Assembly (NCBI RefSeq): GCF_003122365.1 | Contig: NZ_CP029254.1 | Span: 4,365,501-4,429,500, forward strand | DNA: 64,000 nucleotides | Source: Streptomyces spongiicola | GTDB lineage: Bacteria; Actinomycetota; Actinomycetes; Streptomycetales; Streptomycetaceae | Reading direction: 5' to 3' | Shown: piece after piece, positions 44,601 to 52,011 of the stretch | Position numbering within the stretch: the stretch's first letter is position 1 | Layout: the number at the start of each line of letters is the position of its first letter | Position numbers and translations under genes: made by a program | Notes under the pieces: generated by a model | What the model was told of the DNA's origin: nothing | Database searches by the model: none | What the model saw: only the letters and a program-made list of their open reading frames with translations

Positions 44601-45950
44601 CTGCACGCCGCTGATGTAGAGCTCGCCGACCGCTCCCGGAGCGACCGGTCGCATCCGCTCGTCCAGCACATGGAAGGCCAGGCCGTCCACGGGGGTGCCG
44701 ATCGGTACGCCGGACGGGCCGTCGGCGACCGACGACGGGTCCACGGTGCAGGCGGAGGCGTTGACGGTGCACTCGGTGGGCCCGTAGAGGTTGACCAGTT
44801 CGCACTTGTGCAGGGTTTCCGTGAAGCGCTGGGCGAGTCGCCGGGACAGCGCCTCCCCGCCGCAGAACACCTGGGTCAGCGTGTCGCAGTCGGGCAGCCG
44901 GTCGGTGTCGAGCAGCGCCTGGAGCAGGGTCGGCACACACTGCATCACGGTCACACCGTGCCGGACGACGGTGTCGAGCAGGGCTCCGGGGTCGCGGTAC
45001 GCACCGGGTGCGGCCGGCACGATCCGGCTGCCGAGGCACGGCGCGAGTATCTCCCACTGGGCGGCGTCGAAGCTCATCGGCGTCTTCTGGAGCACGGTAC
45101 TGGACGGGCCGAGGCCGTACGTACGGGCCAGCCAGCGCATCTGGTGCGCGATGGCGCGGTGCTCGACCATCACGCCCTTGGGCCGGCCGGTGCTGCCCGA
45201 GGTGTAGATGACGTAGGCGAGGGCGCCGGGAGGGGGTGCGGCGGGCGCGGGGGAGCCGGCAGAGGGTGCGGCGAGAGGGGGTGCCCCGGGAGACGGTGCG
45301 GCGAGAGGGGGTGCCCCGGGAGACGGTGCTGCGGGCGCGGGGGAGGTGGGCACGCCGGGTGCGAGTGTGGGTGCCCCGGGAGACGGTGCGGTGGGTGTGG
45401 GTGTGGGCGCGGTCGCGGGTGCGCCGGGCGCGAGCGAGCCGGGTGCGGGTGCGGGTGCGGGCGCGGGTGCGCCGGCCGGGCCGTCCGCGGCGGCGCGGGC
45501 GCCGGCGGCCAGTTCGGCCGGGGTGACGAGGGCGGTGCCGGGCGGTGCGAGGGCGGCGAGCCGGTCGCGGAGCGGCGCCTCGGTGAGCAGCACCGGGGCG
45601 CGGGAGTCCTCGGCCATCGCGCGGATGCGCTCGTCCGGGTAGTCCGGTGACAGGGGGAGGTAGGCGGCTCCGGCGAAGAGGACGCCCCAGACGGCGACGG
45701 GCAGGGCGGCGGAGGGTTCGAGGAAGATCCCGACGCAGTCGTCGCGGCGCAGTCCGCGGCTCCTCAGGCCGGCCGCCAGTTCCGTGGCCCGTCCGACGAG
45801 TTCCGCGAAGGTGAGGGTCTCGTCCCGGTACTCCACCGCGATGTCGTCGGGGCGCTTCCGGGCCTGTGCCGAAAGCAGTTCGACAAGGCCCGGTGCTTCG
45901 TCTGTTCCTCGCTCCGGAGCCACCGGCCCGCCCGCGGTCAGGATTTCCAC
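41655..45950 (-). CDS. indC: Indigoidine-type NRPS (A-Ox-T-TE), IndC/BpsA family
   Basis: This is a 1431-residue synthetase. An adenylation domain (YVIYTSGSTGRPKGVMVEH, LYGPTECT, YRTGDRVH) is interrupted after KDDPASGHRSLVACVELS by an FMN oxidase domain (RKTYRFYEGG, YFGQYTSDERLLPKYGYASPG, GFMPSGYSSRTG). It then closes with LTASGKVD, a carrier (FECGGNSLIAV) and a thioesterase (CGYSFGARVAFE). This order and wording match BpsA/IndC, which convert two L-Gln to the blue pigment indigoidine. It is about 150 residues longer than BpsA, because of a Pro/Ala-rich insertion in the A domain (near 45230-45480) and a Gly/Asp/Pro-rich one in the oxidase (near 43555-43790). The GTG at 45950 follows GGGGGG. 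Confidence 0.92.
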   Translation of the reverse strand: MEILTAGGPVAPERGTDEAPGLVELLSAQARKRPDDIAVEYRDETLTFAELVGRATELAAGLRSRGLRRDDCVGIFLEPSAALPVAVWGVLFAGAAYLPLSPDYPDERIRAMAEDSRAPVLLTEAPLRDRLAALAPPGTALVTPAELAAGARAAADGPAGAPAPAPAPAPGSLAPGAPATAPTPTPTAPSPGAPTLAPGVPTSPAPAAPSPGAPPLAAPSPGAPPLAAPSAGSPAPAAPPPGALAYVIYTSGSTGRPKGVMVEHRAIAHQMRWLARTYGLGPSSTVLQKTPMSFDAAQWEILAPCLGSRIVPAAPGAYRDPGALLDTVVRHGVTVMQCVPTLLQALLDTDRLPDCDTLTQVFCGGEALSRRLAQRFTETLHKCELVNLYGPTECTVNASACTVDPSSVADGPSGVPIGTPVDGLAFHVLDERMRPVAPGAVGELYISGVQVARGYRHRPDLTAERFLDNPFSTDPAHAVLYRTGDRVHREGGTYRFDGRVDRQVKLRGYRVELDEIRLAIETHDWVRNAAVLVKDDPASGHRSLVACVELSPREAALMDQGSHDRHHVSKAGRFQVRAQLSDGGCRDTADLAGRHRVDLPGRTPTAEQCRRVFARKTYRFYEGGETRPEELLALLAARTPGAAPRRPEQLRAAELGAVLRYFGQYTSDERLLPKYGYASPGSLYAAQLYLEVTGPDGCAGLAPGHWYYHPVEHRVYLIEAGSDGRDGRGGPGGHDGHSGGGGHGGDDGCAADAGDAGPGGEAGPGGPGGDGGPREDGGPGGDGGPREDGGPRGDGGPGIRFHFAGRRGAIAPVYRNNVQEVLEIEAGHMAGLLEEVLPAYGLDIAEAPHTPGSMRRLHCAEEDHYLGAFDLVPYRADRPDVPVDVYLQVHPGRVPGMAAGQYHHTGGALERIADELVLKRHVIAINQQVYERAAFGITLVSPAPEHPRSYLDLGRRLQRLQMNGAGFGFMPSGYSSRTGHDLPAARRMEAVLRAAGRPTGPSYFFVGGRVSAGQLAHRGMREDSVHMRGPTEMIRADLVELLPDYMVPHRLVVMDRLPLTASGKVDLRALESAPETDFATAGRPFVAPSTTTERIVRDLWQAGTGQQAASIRDDFFECGGNSLIAVGLVNRVNRRFGCALPLQVLFESPTIEELARRVDGQRGASSSRLVPLGAARAGRPVYCWPGLGGYPMNLRPLARRLDAGRPFLGIQAHGVNAGEQPYATITEMAGRDVRAITEVQPNGPYTLCGYSFGARVAFETAHLLEREGHRVDRLLLLAPGSPKLRTAGSGRASYTDPAYLTILYSVFAGAVTGPGLEACLRATTDEESFVSHLTGHFDGLDREMVRRITAVVRQTYDFGYTFGELRTRRVEAPVTVVKAAGDDYSFLDGSTGWSATEPRVHQLGSGHYDILREPGVAELARLIGPLLARTD

Positions 45951-46368
45951 AACGCCCCCCGTCCGAATGGATTTCCATGCGCCGAATAAATCGAAACTAT
46001 GAGTTCATCCTGGCCTTTTTGGCAAGCGGCTCGGGTGTCGGGTGTCCGATTGCCCGCCCGGGCATATCGGGATGGATTTCCGCAAACGGTGCGAGATGTT
46101 GCCCGGGTCGCCCGGCGGCGGTGGTGGTTCTCGGCCGGTTTTGTGCTCCGACGGCCCCCGTCGCACCCTCTTGACCGCTCAACTAGGTAGGATTTTGACC
46201 GTTTTTGATGCTGTATGAACCCCGGAACTTCACGCACTGCGTGGATCCGAACCATCGCGACCGTGGCACCGGAGAGGGCCGGGCGGCAGAGTCGTGACCG
46301 TCAACGGGGCGCCGAGGGAGTTGTTTTCCGGCGGCTTCGGCAAGAGGCGCAAAACAAAGGGGGAGTTC
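45951..46368. promoter_or_regulatory. Divergent control region between indC and papB
   Basis: These 418 bases separate the minus-strand indC from the plus-strand papB-papA-papC operon and are the most AT-rich part of region 4. Two TTGACCG heptamers (46171-46177 and 46195-46201), 24 bases apart, could be -35-like or regulator contacts. No clear -10 at standard spacing was found. Promoters for both directions should lie here. Confidence 0.5.
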
Positions 46369-46668
46369 GTGCTGGATAGTCCGTCCGATGATGGACTCGA
46401 AATTCTCCGGGCGAAGCTCGACAGCATAGACCTGCGTTTCCTCGAGGAACTTCGCGCCCGTATCGAGACCTGCGTGGAAATAGCGCACCACAAGCGCGAG
46501 AACGACGTCCGGATGATGCAGCCGCATCGGATCAGGCTCGTCCAGGAGCGCGCGGCCCGCTTCGGCGAGGAGCACGGGATCAGCCAGGACTTCCTGCGCA
46601 GGCTCTACGACCTGATCATCGAGGAGACCTGCCGGGTCGAGGACGTGGTCATCGGGGCCGCACCGTGA
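46369..46668 (+). CDS. papB: 4-amino-4-deoxychorismate mutase, PapB type
   Basis: This is a 99-residue AroQ-fold mutase. LDSIDLRFLEELRARIE, KRENDVRMMQPHR and LYDLIIEETCRVED match the PapB/CmlD group that rearranges 4-amino-4-deoxychorismate to 4-amino-4-deoxyprephenate. GTG at 46369 was chosen because AAAGGGGGA lies just upstream, although the frame stays open to 46294. The stop overlaps the papA GTG. Close linkage to papA and papC makes this assignment firm. Confidence 0.9.
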   Translation: MLDSPSDDGLEILRAKLDSIDLRFLEELRARIETCVEIAHHKRENDVRMMQPHRIRLVQERAARFGEEHGISQDFLRRLYDLIIEETCRVEDVVIGAAP

Positions 46669-48740
46669 GAACTCTGCTGATCGACAACTACGACTCCTTC
46701 ACCTACAACCTCTACCAGCTGCTGGGCGAGACCAACGGCCGCCCGCCGGTGGTGGTGAGGAACGGCGCCGACTTCTCCGAGCTGCGCTTCGAGGACTTCG
46801 ACGCGATCGTCATCTCCCCCGGCCCGGGACGCCCCGACCGGGAGCGGGACTTCGGCATCAGCCGGCGCGCGATCCTGGAGAGCGGCCTGCCGGTGCTCGG
46901 CGTCTGCCTCGGCCACCAGGGCATCTGCCACCTGTTCGGTGGCGAGGTCGTCCACGCTCCGGAGCCCATGCACGGCCGCGTCTGCCCGGTCCGGCACAAC
47001 GGCACCGACATCTTCGCCGGCCTGCCCAGCCCCTACGACGTGGTCCGCTACCACTCGCTCGCGGCCGGCCCGCTCCCCGACGAACTGGAAGCCCTCGCCT
47101 GGACCGGGGACGGCGTGGTGATGGGCGTGCGGCACCGGACGCTGCCGATCTGGGGCGTCCAGTTCCACCCGGAATCCATCAGCAGCCAGTACGGCCGCGA
47201 GCTGCTCGCCAACTTCCGCGACCTGGCCATGGCCCACCACGCGGCCCGCCGGCGCGAGCCGCGCTACACGGTGCACGTGCGCCGGGTGGACGCCGAGCCC
47301 GAGGCCGAGGCCGCGTACCGCGAGCTGTTCACCGACCACGGCACCGCGTTCTGGCTGGACAGCAGCAGCGTCATCGACGGGCTGTCCCGGTTCAGCTTCC
47401 TCGGCGACGGATCCGGTCCGCTGGCGGAGTACGTGACCTACCGGGTCCAGGACGGCACCGTCCGGATCACCCGGCCGGGCTGCCGCGACGGCGGGGGCGA
47501 ACTCGTCCAGCAGGGCTTCTTCGACTATCTCGACGAGCAGCTGCGCCTGCGCGCCGTCCCGCGGCCCGAGGGCCTGCCGTTCGACTTCAACCTCGGCTAC
47601 GTCGGCTACCTCGGCTACGAGCTGAAGGCCGAGGCGGGCGCCCAGGCGGTGCACAAGGCGGAGACCCCGGACGCCGCCGTGCTGTTCGCCGACCGGATGC
47701 TCGCGCTCGACCACGCCGAGGGCGCCGCCTATCTGCTGGCCCTGTCCGAGGACGGGGACCACGCCGCGGCCGTCGCCTGGCTCGACCGCGCCGAGGCCGC
47801 CGTGCTGGCGCTTCCCCGGAAGGACGGCGGGCCGCGCGGTGAGGCGGCCGGTTTCCGCGGTGCCGGCATGACCGACCCCGAGGCCGAGCCGATCGTCGGA
47901 CTGCGGCACGACAAGCAGGCCTACCTGGACCGGATCGCCGAGAGCCTGGAGGAGATCCGCAACGGCGAGACCTACGAGGTCTGCCTGACCAACACGGTCG
48001 AACTCAGGGCCGAGGTCGACCCGCTGCGCACCTACGCCTGTCTGCGGAAGATCTCGCCCGTGCCGTACGGCGCGCTGCTCGACTTCCCCGGGGTGGCGGT
48101 GCTCAGCGCCTCGCCGGAACGATTCCTCACCATCGGCACCGACCGGGTCGCCGAGTCCAAGCCGATCAAGGGCACCCGCCCGAGGGGGGCCACCCCGGCC
48201 GAGGACGCGGCACTGCGCGAGGACCTGCTCTCCCAGGAGAAGGACCGCGCCGAGAACCTGATGATCGTCGATCTGATCCGCAACGACCTGAACGTGGTCT
48301 GCGAGGTCGGCTCGGTGCACGTGCCCGCCCTGTTCCGGGTCGAGACCTACGCGCCGGTGCACCAGTTGGTCTCGACCATCCGCGGCACCCTGCGGCCCGG
48401 GGAGTCGGCGGTGTCCTGCGTGCGGGCGGCCTTCCCGGGCGGATCGATGACGGGCGCCCCCAAGCTGCGCACCATGGAGATCATCGACCGGCTGGAGGAG
48501 GGCGCCCGAGGCGTCTACTCCGGCTCGATCGGCTGGTTCTCGCTGAGCGGCGCGGCCGACCTGAACATCGTCATCCGCACCCTGGTGGCGACCGGGGACC
48601 GGCTCAGCTTCGGTGTCGGCGGGGCGATCATCGCCCTGTCGGACCCGGAGGAGGAGTACGCGGAGACGGCCGTGAAGTCCCGTGCCGTGGTCTCCGCCGT
48701 CCTCGCCACCGCGCTGGAGCCCGCGGGGAGCCGGCCGTGA
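46665..48740 (+). CDS. papA: Aminodeoxychorismate synthase, fused PabA-PabB type
   Basis: This is a 691-residue enzyme. The N-terminal glutaminase half has DNYDSFTYNL, GVCLGHQG with the catalytic Cys near residue 81, and FHPES. The C-terminal half has the chorismate-binding domain with ESKPIKGTRPRG near residue 500. The Lys in PIKGT marks aminodeoxychorismate synthase rather than anthranilate synthase (PIAGT). It makes 4-amino-4-deoxychorismate from chorismate and glutamine. With papB and papC it commits chorismate to 4-aminophenylalanine, as in pristinamycin and chloramphenicol. It overlaps both neighbours by 4 bases. Confidence 0.92.
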   Translation: MRTLLIDNYDSFTYNLYQLLGETNGRPPVVVRNGADFSELRFEDFDAIVISPGPGRPDRERDFGISRRAILESGLPVLGVCLGHQGICHLFGGEVVHAPEPMHGRVCPVRHNGTDIFAGLPSPYDVVRYHSLAAGPLPDELEALAWTGDGVVMGVRHRTLPIWGVQFHPESISSQYGRELLANFRDLAMAHHAARRREPRYTVHVRRVDAEPEAEAAYRELFTDHGTAFWLDSSSVIDGLSRFSFLGDGSGPLAEYVTYRVQDGTVRITRPGCRDGGGELVQQGFFDYLDEQLRLRAVPRPEGLPFDFNLGYVGYLGYELKAEAGAQAVHKAETPDAAVLFADRMLALDHAEGAAYLLALSEDGDHAAAVAWLDRAEAAVLALPRKDGGPRGEAAGFRGAGMTDPEAEPIVGLRHDKQAYLDRIAESLEEIRNGETYEVCLTNTVELRAEVDPLRTYACLRKISPVPYGALLDFPGVAVLSASPERFLTIGTDRVAESKPIKGTRPRGATPAEDAALREDLLSQEKDRAENLMIVDLIRNDLNVVCEVGSVHVPALFRVETYAPVHQLVSTIRGTLRPGESAVSCVRAAFPGGSMTGAPKLRTMEIIDRLEEGARGVYSGSIGWFSLSGAADLNIVIRTLVATGDRLSFGVGGAIIALSDPEEEYAETAVKSRAVVSAVLATALEPAGSRP

Positions 48741-49612
48741 TCCGGCGCTGTGTGGTGGTCGGCGGCGCCGGCGCGGTGGGCCGGCTGTTCGCCGAGCGGC
48801 TGCTGGCCGGCGGCGCCCGGGTGGCGGTGGCCGACACCGTGGAACCGGGCGCGGAGCCCGCGGGCACCCACTACGTACGCGGGGACGTCACCGCTCCCGG
48901 CGCCCGCCTGGAGGCCGACCTCGGCCATGCCGACCTGGTGGTGCTCGCGGTGCCGGACGCCGTCGCGCTGGCGGCCGTCCCCGGTCTGGCCGAAGTGCTG
49001 CGGCCCGACGCGCTGCTGGTGGACACCCTGTCCGTCAAGCAGCCCGTCACCGCGGCCCTGCGGGCCCACGCCCCGGCCGTGCAGGCGGTCGGCCTGAACC
49101 CGATGTTCGCCCCGGCCCTCGGGTTCGAGGGCCGCCCGGTGGCCGCCGTCGTGGTCAACGACGGGCCCCGGGTCGGTCCCCTGCTGGAACTGGTCGGCAG
49201 CTGGGGCGCCAGGGTGGTGCCGATGGACGCGGCCGAGCACGACCGGCTTGCCGGCGCCTCCCAGGCGCTCACCCACGCCGCCGTACTCGGCTTCGGACTG
49301 GCCCTCACCCGGCTCGGCCCCGACATGGGGAGGATCCGCGAGATCGCCCCGCCCCCGCACAACGCGCTGCTCGCCCTCCTGGCCCGGATCAGCTCCGGGG
49401 CGCCCGCCGTCTACCGGGACGTCCAGGCGGCCAACCCCGAGGCCGCGGCGGTGCGCAGGGAACTCGCCGAGGGGGTGCGCGTCCTGGCCGATCTGGTGGA
49501 GCACGGCTCCGAGGAGGACTTCGCCGCCCTGCTCGGACGGCTCCGGGGCCAACTGGGCGAGCACGCCCCGCACTACCGCGACCTGTGCGCGCGGATGTTC
49601 ACATCCCTCTGA
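48737..49612 (+). CDS. papC: 4-amino-4-deoxyprephenate dehydrogenase, PapC type
   Basis: This is a 291-residue prephenate dehydrogenase-like protein. The NAD-binding motif GGAGAVGRLFAERL is near the N-terminus, followed by VDTLSVKQPV and GLNPMFAPALGFEGRP. It should decarboxylate and oxidise 4-amino-4-deoxyprephenate to 4-aminophenylpyruvate. The start is GTG at 48737, overlapping the papA stop; the gene ends 17 bases before the AMP-binding gene. The aminotransferase step could be supplied by the HisC-like gene at 39961. Confidence 0.9.
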   Translation: MIRRCVVVGGAGAVGRLFAERLLAGGARVAVADTVEPGAEPAGTHYVRGDVTAPGARLEADLGHADLVVLAVPDAVALAAVPGLAEVLRPDALLVDTLSVKQPVTAALRAHAPAVQAVGLNPMFAPALGFEGRPVAAVVVNDGPRVGPLLELVGSWGARVVPMDAAEHDRLAGASQALTHAAVLGFGLALTRLGPDMGRIREIAPPPHNALLALLARISSGAPAVYRDVQAANPEAAAVRRELAEGVRVLADLVEHGSEEDFAALLGRLRGQLGEHAPHYRDLCARMFTSL

Positions 49613-49629
49613 CAAGGAAGATGCACCCC

Positions 49630-51306
49630 ATGGCAACGTTCGCCGCGACCGTCCTGACGCCCGAGCAGCGCGAGCAGCTGGCCGCCGACTCCACGGTGGG
49701 CGGTGGCAACCTGCTGCGGTCGGCCATCGCCGCCAACCCCCGTCCCGAGCTGCCGTTCGTCCACTCCTACCGGGCGATCACCACCACCTCGGGCGAGAAG
49801 ACCCACGACCTCAGCCTCAACGACATCGACGCCCTGGCCCAGAGCTGGTCGGTGTACTACCTGGCCCAGGGCGTGCGCCGGGGCGACCGGGTCGCGGTCT
49901 GGTTCGAGGACTCCTTCGCGTACTCGGTGCACTACTACGCGATCGCGCAGATCGGCGCGGTCGCCGTACTGATCAACAGCAACGCCACCGGCCCGATCGC
50001 CCGGTCGCTGCTGGAGCAGACCGCTCCCGTGGGCCTGTACGCGGACCGGGAGCGGCTCGCGCTGCTCGACATGTCCCTGCTGCCCGGCATCGCCTGGACC
50101 CGCACGGCCGAGGAGCTGCCCGCGCCGCCGGCCGCGCGGCTCGCCGACGGCGACTACTGGAACCACCACGCCGACGACCCGGTGGTGATCCTGCACTCCT
50201 CCGGGACCACCGGCCGCCCCAAGCCGACCATCCACACCCACAGCACCATCGTGGCGGGCCCCAGGTTCCGCCTGGTGGACCACACCGAGACGCCCGGCGC
50301 GCTGATGATGACCGCGCTGCCGCAGTCCCACCTGGGATGCGTCGCCTACACCACGTACGCGGTGCTCGGCGGCACGCCGATCGTGGCGCTGAGCGACCGC
50401 AAGGGCGACGAACTGGCCGCCGCGGTGGAGAAGTACCGGCCGACCTCGGTGATGTCCTTCGCGCACGGCTACGCCGAGCTGGCCTCCGCCGAGCTGAAGC
50501 CGGGTCAGCTCGACTCCGTGCAGGTGTGGGTGTCGATCGGCGACGCGGTGCACCGCGCGCACATCGACAAGGTGCTGAAGAGCCGCAGCGCCGAGTTGCC
50601 CCCGTCGGCGTTCTTCGACCGCCTGGGCACCACCGAACTGGGCTGGGGCTGCCTGCTCCAGGTCCACACGCTGGAGGACAAGCCGAACGACCGGTGCGCG
50701 GGCAAGCCGGTCGGCGTCGCCGAGGTGGCGATCCTGCGCCCCGACGGCTCGGTCGCCGACACCGGCGAGGTCGGCTACCTGGCCGCCCGCGGCCCGGCGG
50801 TGACGCCCGGCTACTGGGGCGACTCGGCCACCACCTACTCCTTCAGGATGTCCGGCTACTGGATGCCCGGCGACATGGCGTACCGGGACGAGAACGGCGA
50901 CTTCTACCTGGTGGACCGGGCGGTCGACGCCATCCACACCGCCCACGGCACCGGCTACTCGGTCTTCATGGAGGAGGTCGTGCTGCTCCGGGTGCCCGAG
51001 GTCGAGGACGTCGCGGTGGTGGCCGGCCGGGACGGCGGGGCCGTCGTGCCCGTCGCGGTGGTCACCGCCGCCGGGTCCGCGGAGCCGGAGAAGCTGCTGC
51101 TCCTCGCCAACGAGGCGCTGCGTGCCGCCGGCCATCCGGAGCTGGGATTCCTGGAGATCGCCGCCTCGCAGGAGGACTTCCCGGTGGGAGTCACCGGAAA
51201 AGTGCTGAAGCGTCAGCTCCGGGAGAAGTACGCTGCCTTGTCCGAGTACCGTCAGTCGGCGCAGGGCAGGTCCTTCGCCGCAGTCAACCCCGGAGACGCC
51301 GCGTGA
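49630..51306 (+). CDS. AMP-binding enzyme, candidate ATP-dependent aryl diazotase (CreM-like)
   Basis: This is a 558-residue protein of the acyl-CoA synthetase superfamily. SSGTTGRPK at about residues 190-198 is the ATP-binding motif, followed by YRDENGDFYLVDR and GVTGKVLKRQLREKY. Ordinary members activate carboxylates. CreM-like members use ATP and nitrous acid to turn aromatic amines into diazonium groups. Nitrous-acid genes (36247-39911) and an arylamine supply directly upstream suggest the diazotase role here, which is inference from context. ATG at 49630 has AAGGAAG 9 bases upstream; the earlier in-frame ATG at 49621 has no spacing. The stop overlaps the DsbA-like gene. Confidence 0.72.
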   Translation: MATFAATVLTPEQREQLAADSTVGGGNLLRSAIAANPRPELPFVHSYRAITTTSGEKTHDLSLNDIDALAQSWSVYYLAQGVRRGDRVAVWFEDSFAYSVHYYAIAQIGAVAVLINSNATGPIARSLLEQTAPVGLYADRERLALLDMSLLPGIAWTRTAEELPAPPAARLADGDYWNHHADDPVVILHSSGTTGRPKPTIHTHSTIVAGPRFRLVDHTETPGALMMTALPQSHLGCVAYTTYAVLGGTPIVALSDRKGDELAAAVEKYRPTSVMSFAHGYAELASAELKPGQLDSVQVWVSIGDAVHRAHIDKVLKSRSAELPPSAFFDRLGTTELGWGCLLQVHTLEDKPNDRCAGKPVGVAEVAILRPDGSVADTGEVGYLAARGPAVTPGYWGDSATTYSFRMSGYWMPGDMAYRDENGDFYLVDRAVDAIHTAHGTGYSVFMEEVVLLRVPEVEDVAVVAGRDGGAVVPVAVVTAAGSAEPEKLLLLANEALRAAGHPELGFLEIAASQEDFPVGVTGKVLKRQLREKYAALSEYRQSAQGRSFAAVNPGDAA

Positions 51307-51926
51307 CCAGCAGTACCGTCCAGACCGCGAAGGTCGACTTCTACTTCGACGCCGCGTGCCCCTTCGCGTGGATCACCTCCCGATGGATGCTGGAGGTCGA
51401 GCGCGAGCGCGACGTCGAGCTGCGCTTCCACGCGATGAGCCTCTACTTCCACAACGAGGGCAACGAGCTCCCGGACTGGTACCGCACGCTCGTCGACAAG
51501 TCGATCGGCCCGGCCCGGGTCGCCGCGGTGGTCGCCGCCCGGCACGGGCAGAAGGCGCTGCGGGACCTGTACACCGCGTACGGGACCCGGATCCACGAGA
51601 AGAAGGCGGAGGACTTCGACGAGGTCGTCGCCGAATCCCTCGCGGAGGCGGGCCTGCCCGCCGAACTGGCCGCCGCGGCCCACGACCCCGCCCACGACGA
51701 GACCCTCCGGGCCAGCCACGACGCCGGCCGGGACCCCGAAGCGGGCGGATACGTCGGCACCCCCACGATCCACGTGGACGGCACCGCCTGGTTCGGCCCG
51801 GTCCTCCGCGCCATCCCGCGCGGCGAGAACGCCGCCCGGCTCTTCGACAGCTTCCGGGTGCTGGCCGGCCACCCCGACCTGTTCGAGCTGAAGCGCACCC
51901 GAACCGGCGGTCTCGACTACAGCTGA
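51303..51926 (+). CDS. DsbA-fold protein of the mycothiol-dependent nitroreductase family
   Basis: This is a 207-residue thioredoxin-fold protein. DFYFDAACPFAWITSRWM near the N-terminus is typical of the Rv2466c-like family, and VGTPTIHVDG is the cis-Pro loop. The active site is CPFA, with only one Cys, instead of the CxxC of Rv2466c. Such proteins transfer electrons from mycothiol to nitro or other acceptors in the cytosol. It is coupled to the candidate diazotase (GTGA overlap), so it may reduce or protect a nitroso, diazonium or N-N intermediate, which is inference. A hairpin follows the gene. Confidence 0.8.
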   Translation: MTSSTVQTAKVDFYFDAACPFAWITSRWMLEVERERDVELRFHAMSLYFHNEGNELPDWYRTLVDKSIGPARVAAVVAARHGQKALRDLYTAYGTRIHEKKAEDFDEVVAESLAEAGLPAELAAAAHDPAHDETLRASHDAGRDPEAGGYVGTPTIHVDGTAWFGPVLRAIPRGENAARLFDSFRVLAGHPDLFELKRTRTGGLDYS

Positions 51927-51948
51927 CCCGCCCCGCGCGGACCCCCAC

Positions 51949-51983
51949 GTGCGAACCGCTCCTGTCCGGGGAGCGGTTCGCAC
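51949..51983 (+). terminator. Hairpin between the DsbA-like and ATP-grasp genes
   Basis: GTGCGAACCGCTCC pairs perfectly with GGAGCGGTTCGCAC (14 bp, 7-base loop). It lies in an 85-base gap in an otherwise overlapping gene series. It may end or reduce transcription from papB or act as a control site for the ATP-grasp genes. No T-run follows. Confidence 0.55.
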
Positions 51984-52011
51984 CCATGCGAACGGACGGA
52001 CACAAGGACTC

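Noticed and set aside
46171..46201. Two TTGACCG heptamers as a SARP-type activator site
   Set aside because: Spacing is 24 bases, not 11 or 22, and no SARP gene is in the window; kept only as a note in the control region.
46665..48740. Anthranilate synthase as an alternative call
   Set aside because: PIKGT instead of PIAGT and the papB/papC neighbours favour aminodeoxychorismate synthase.
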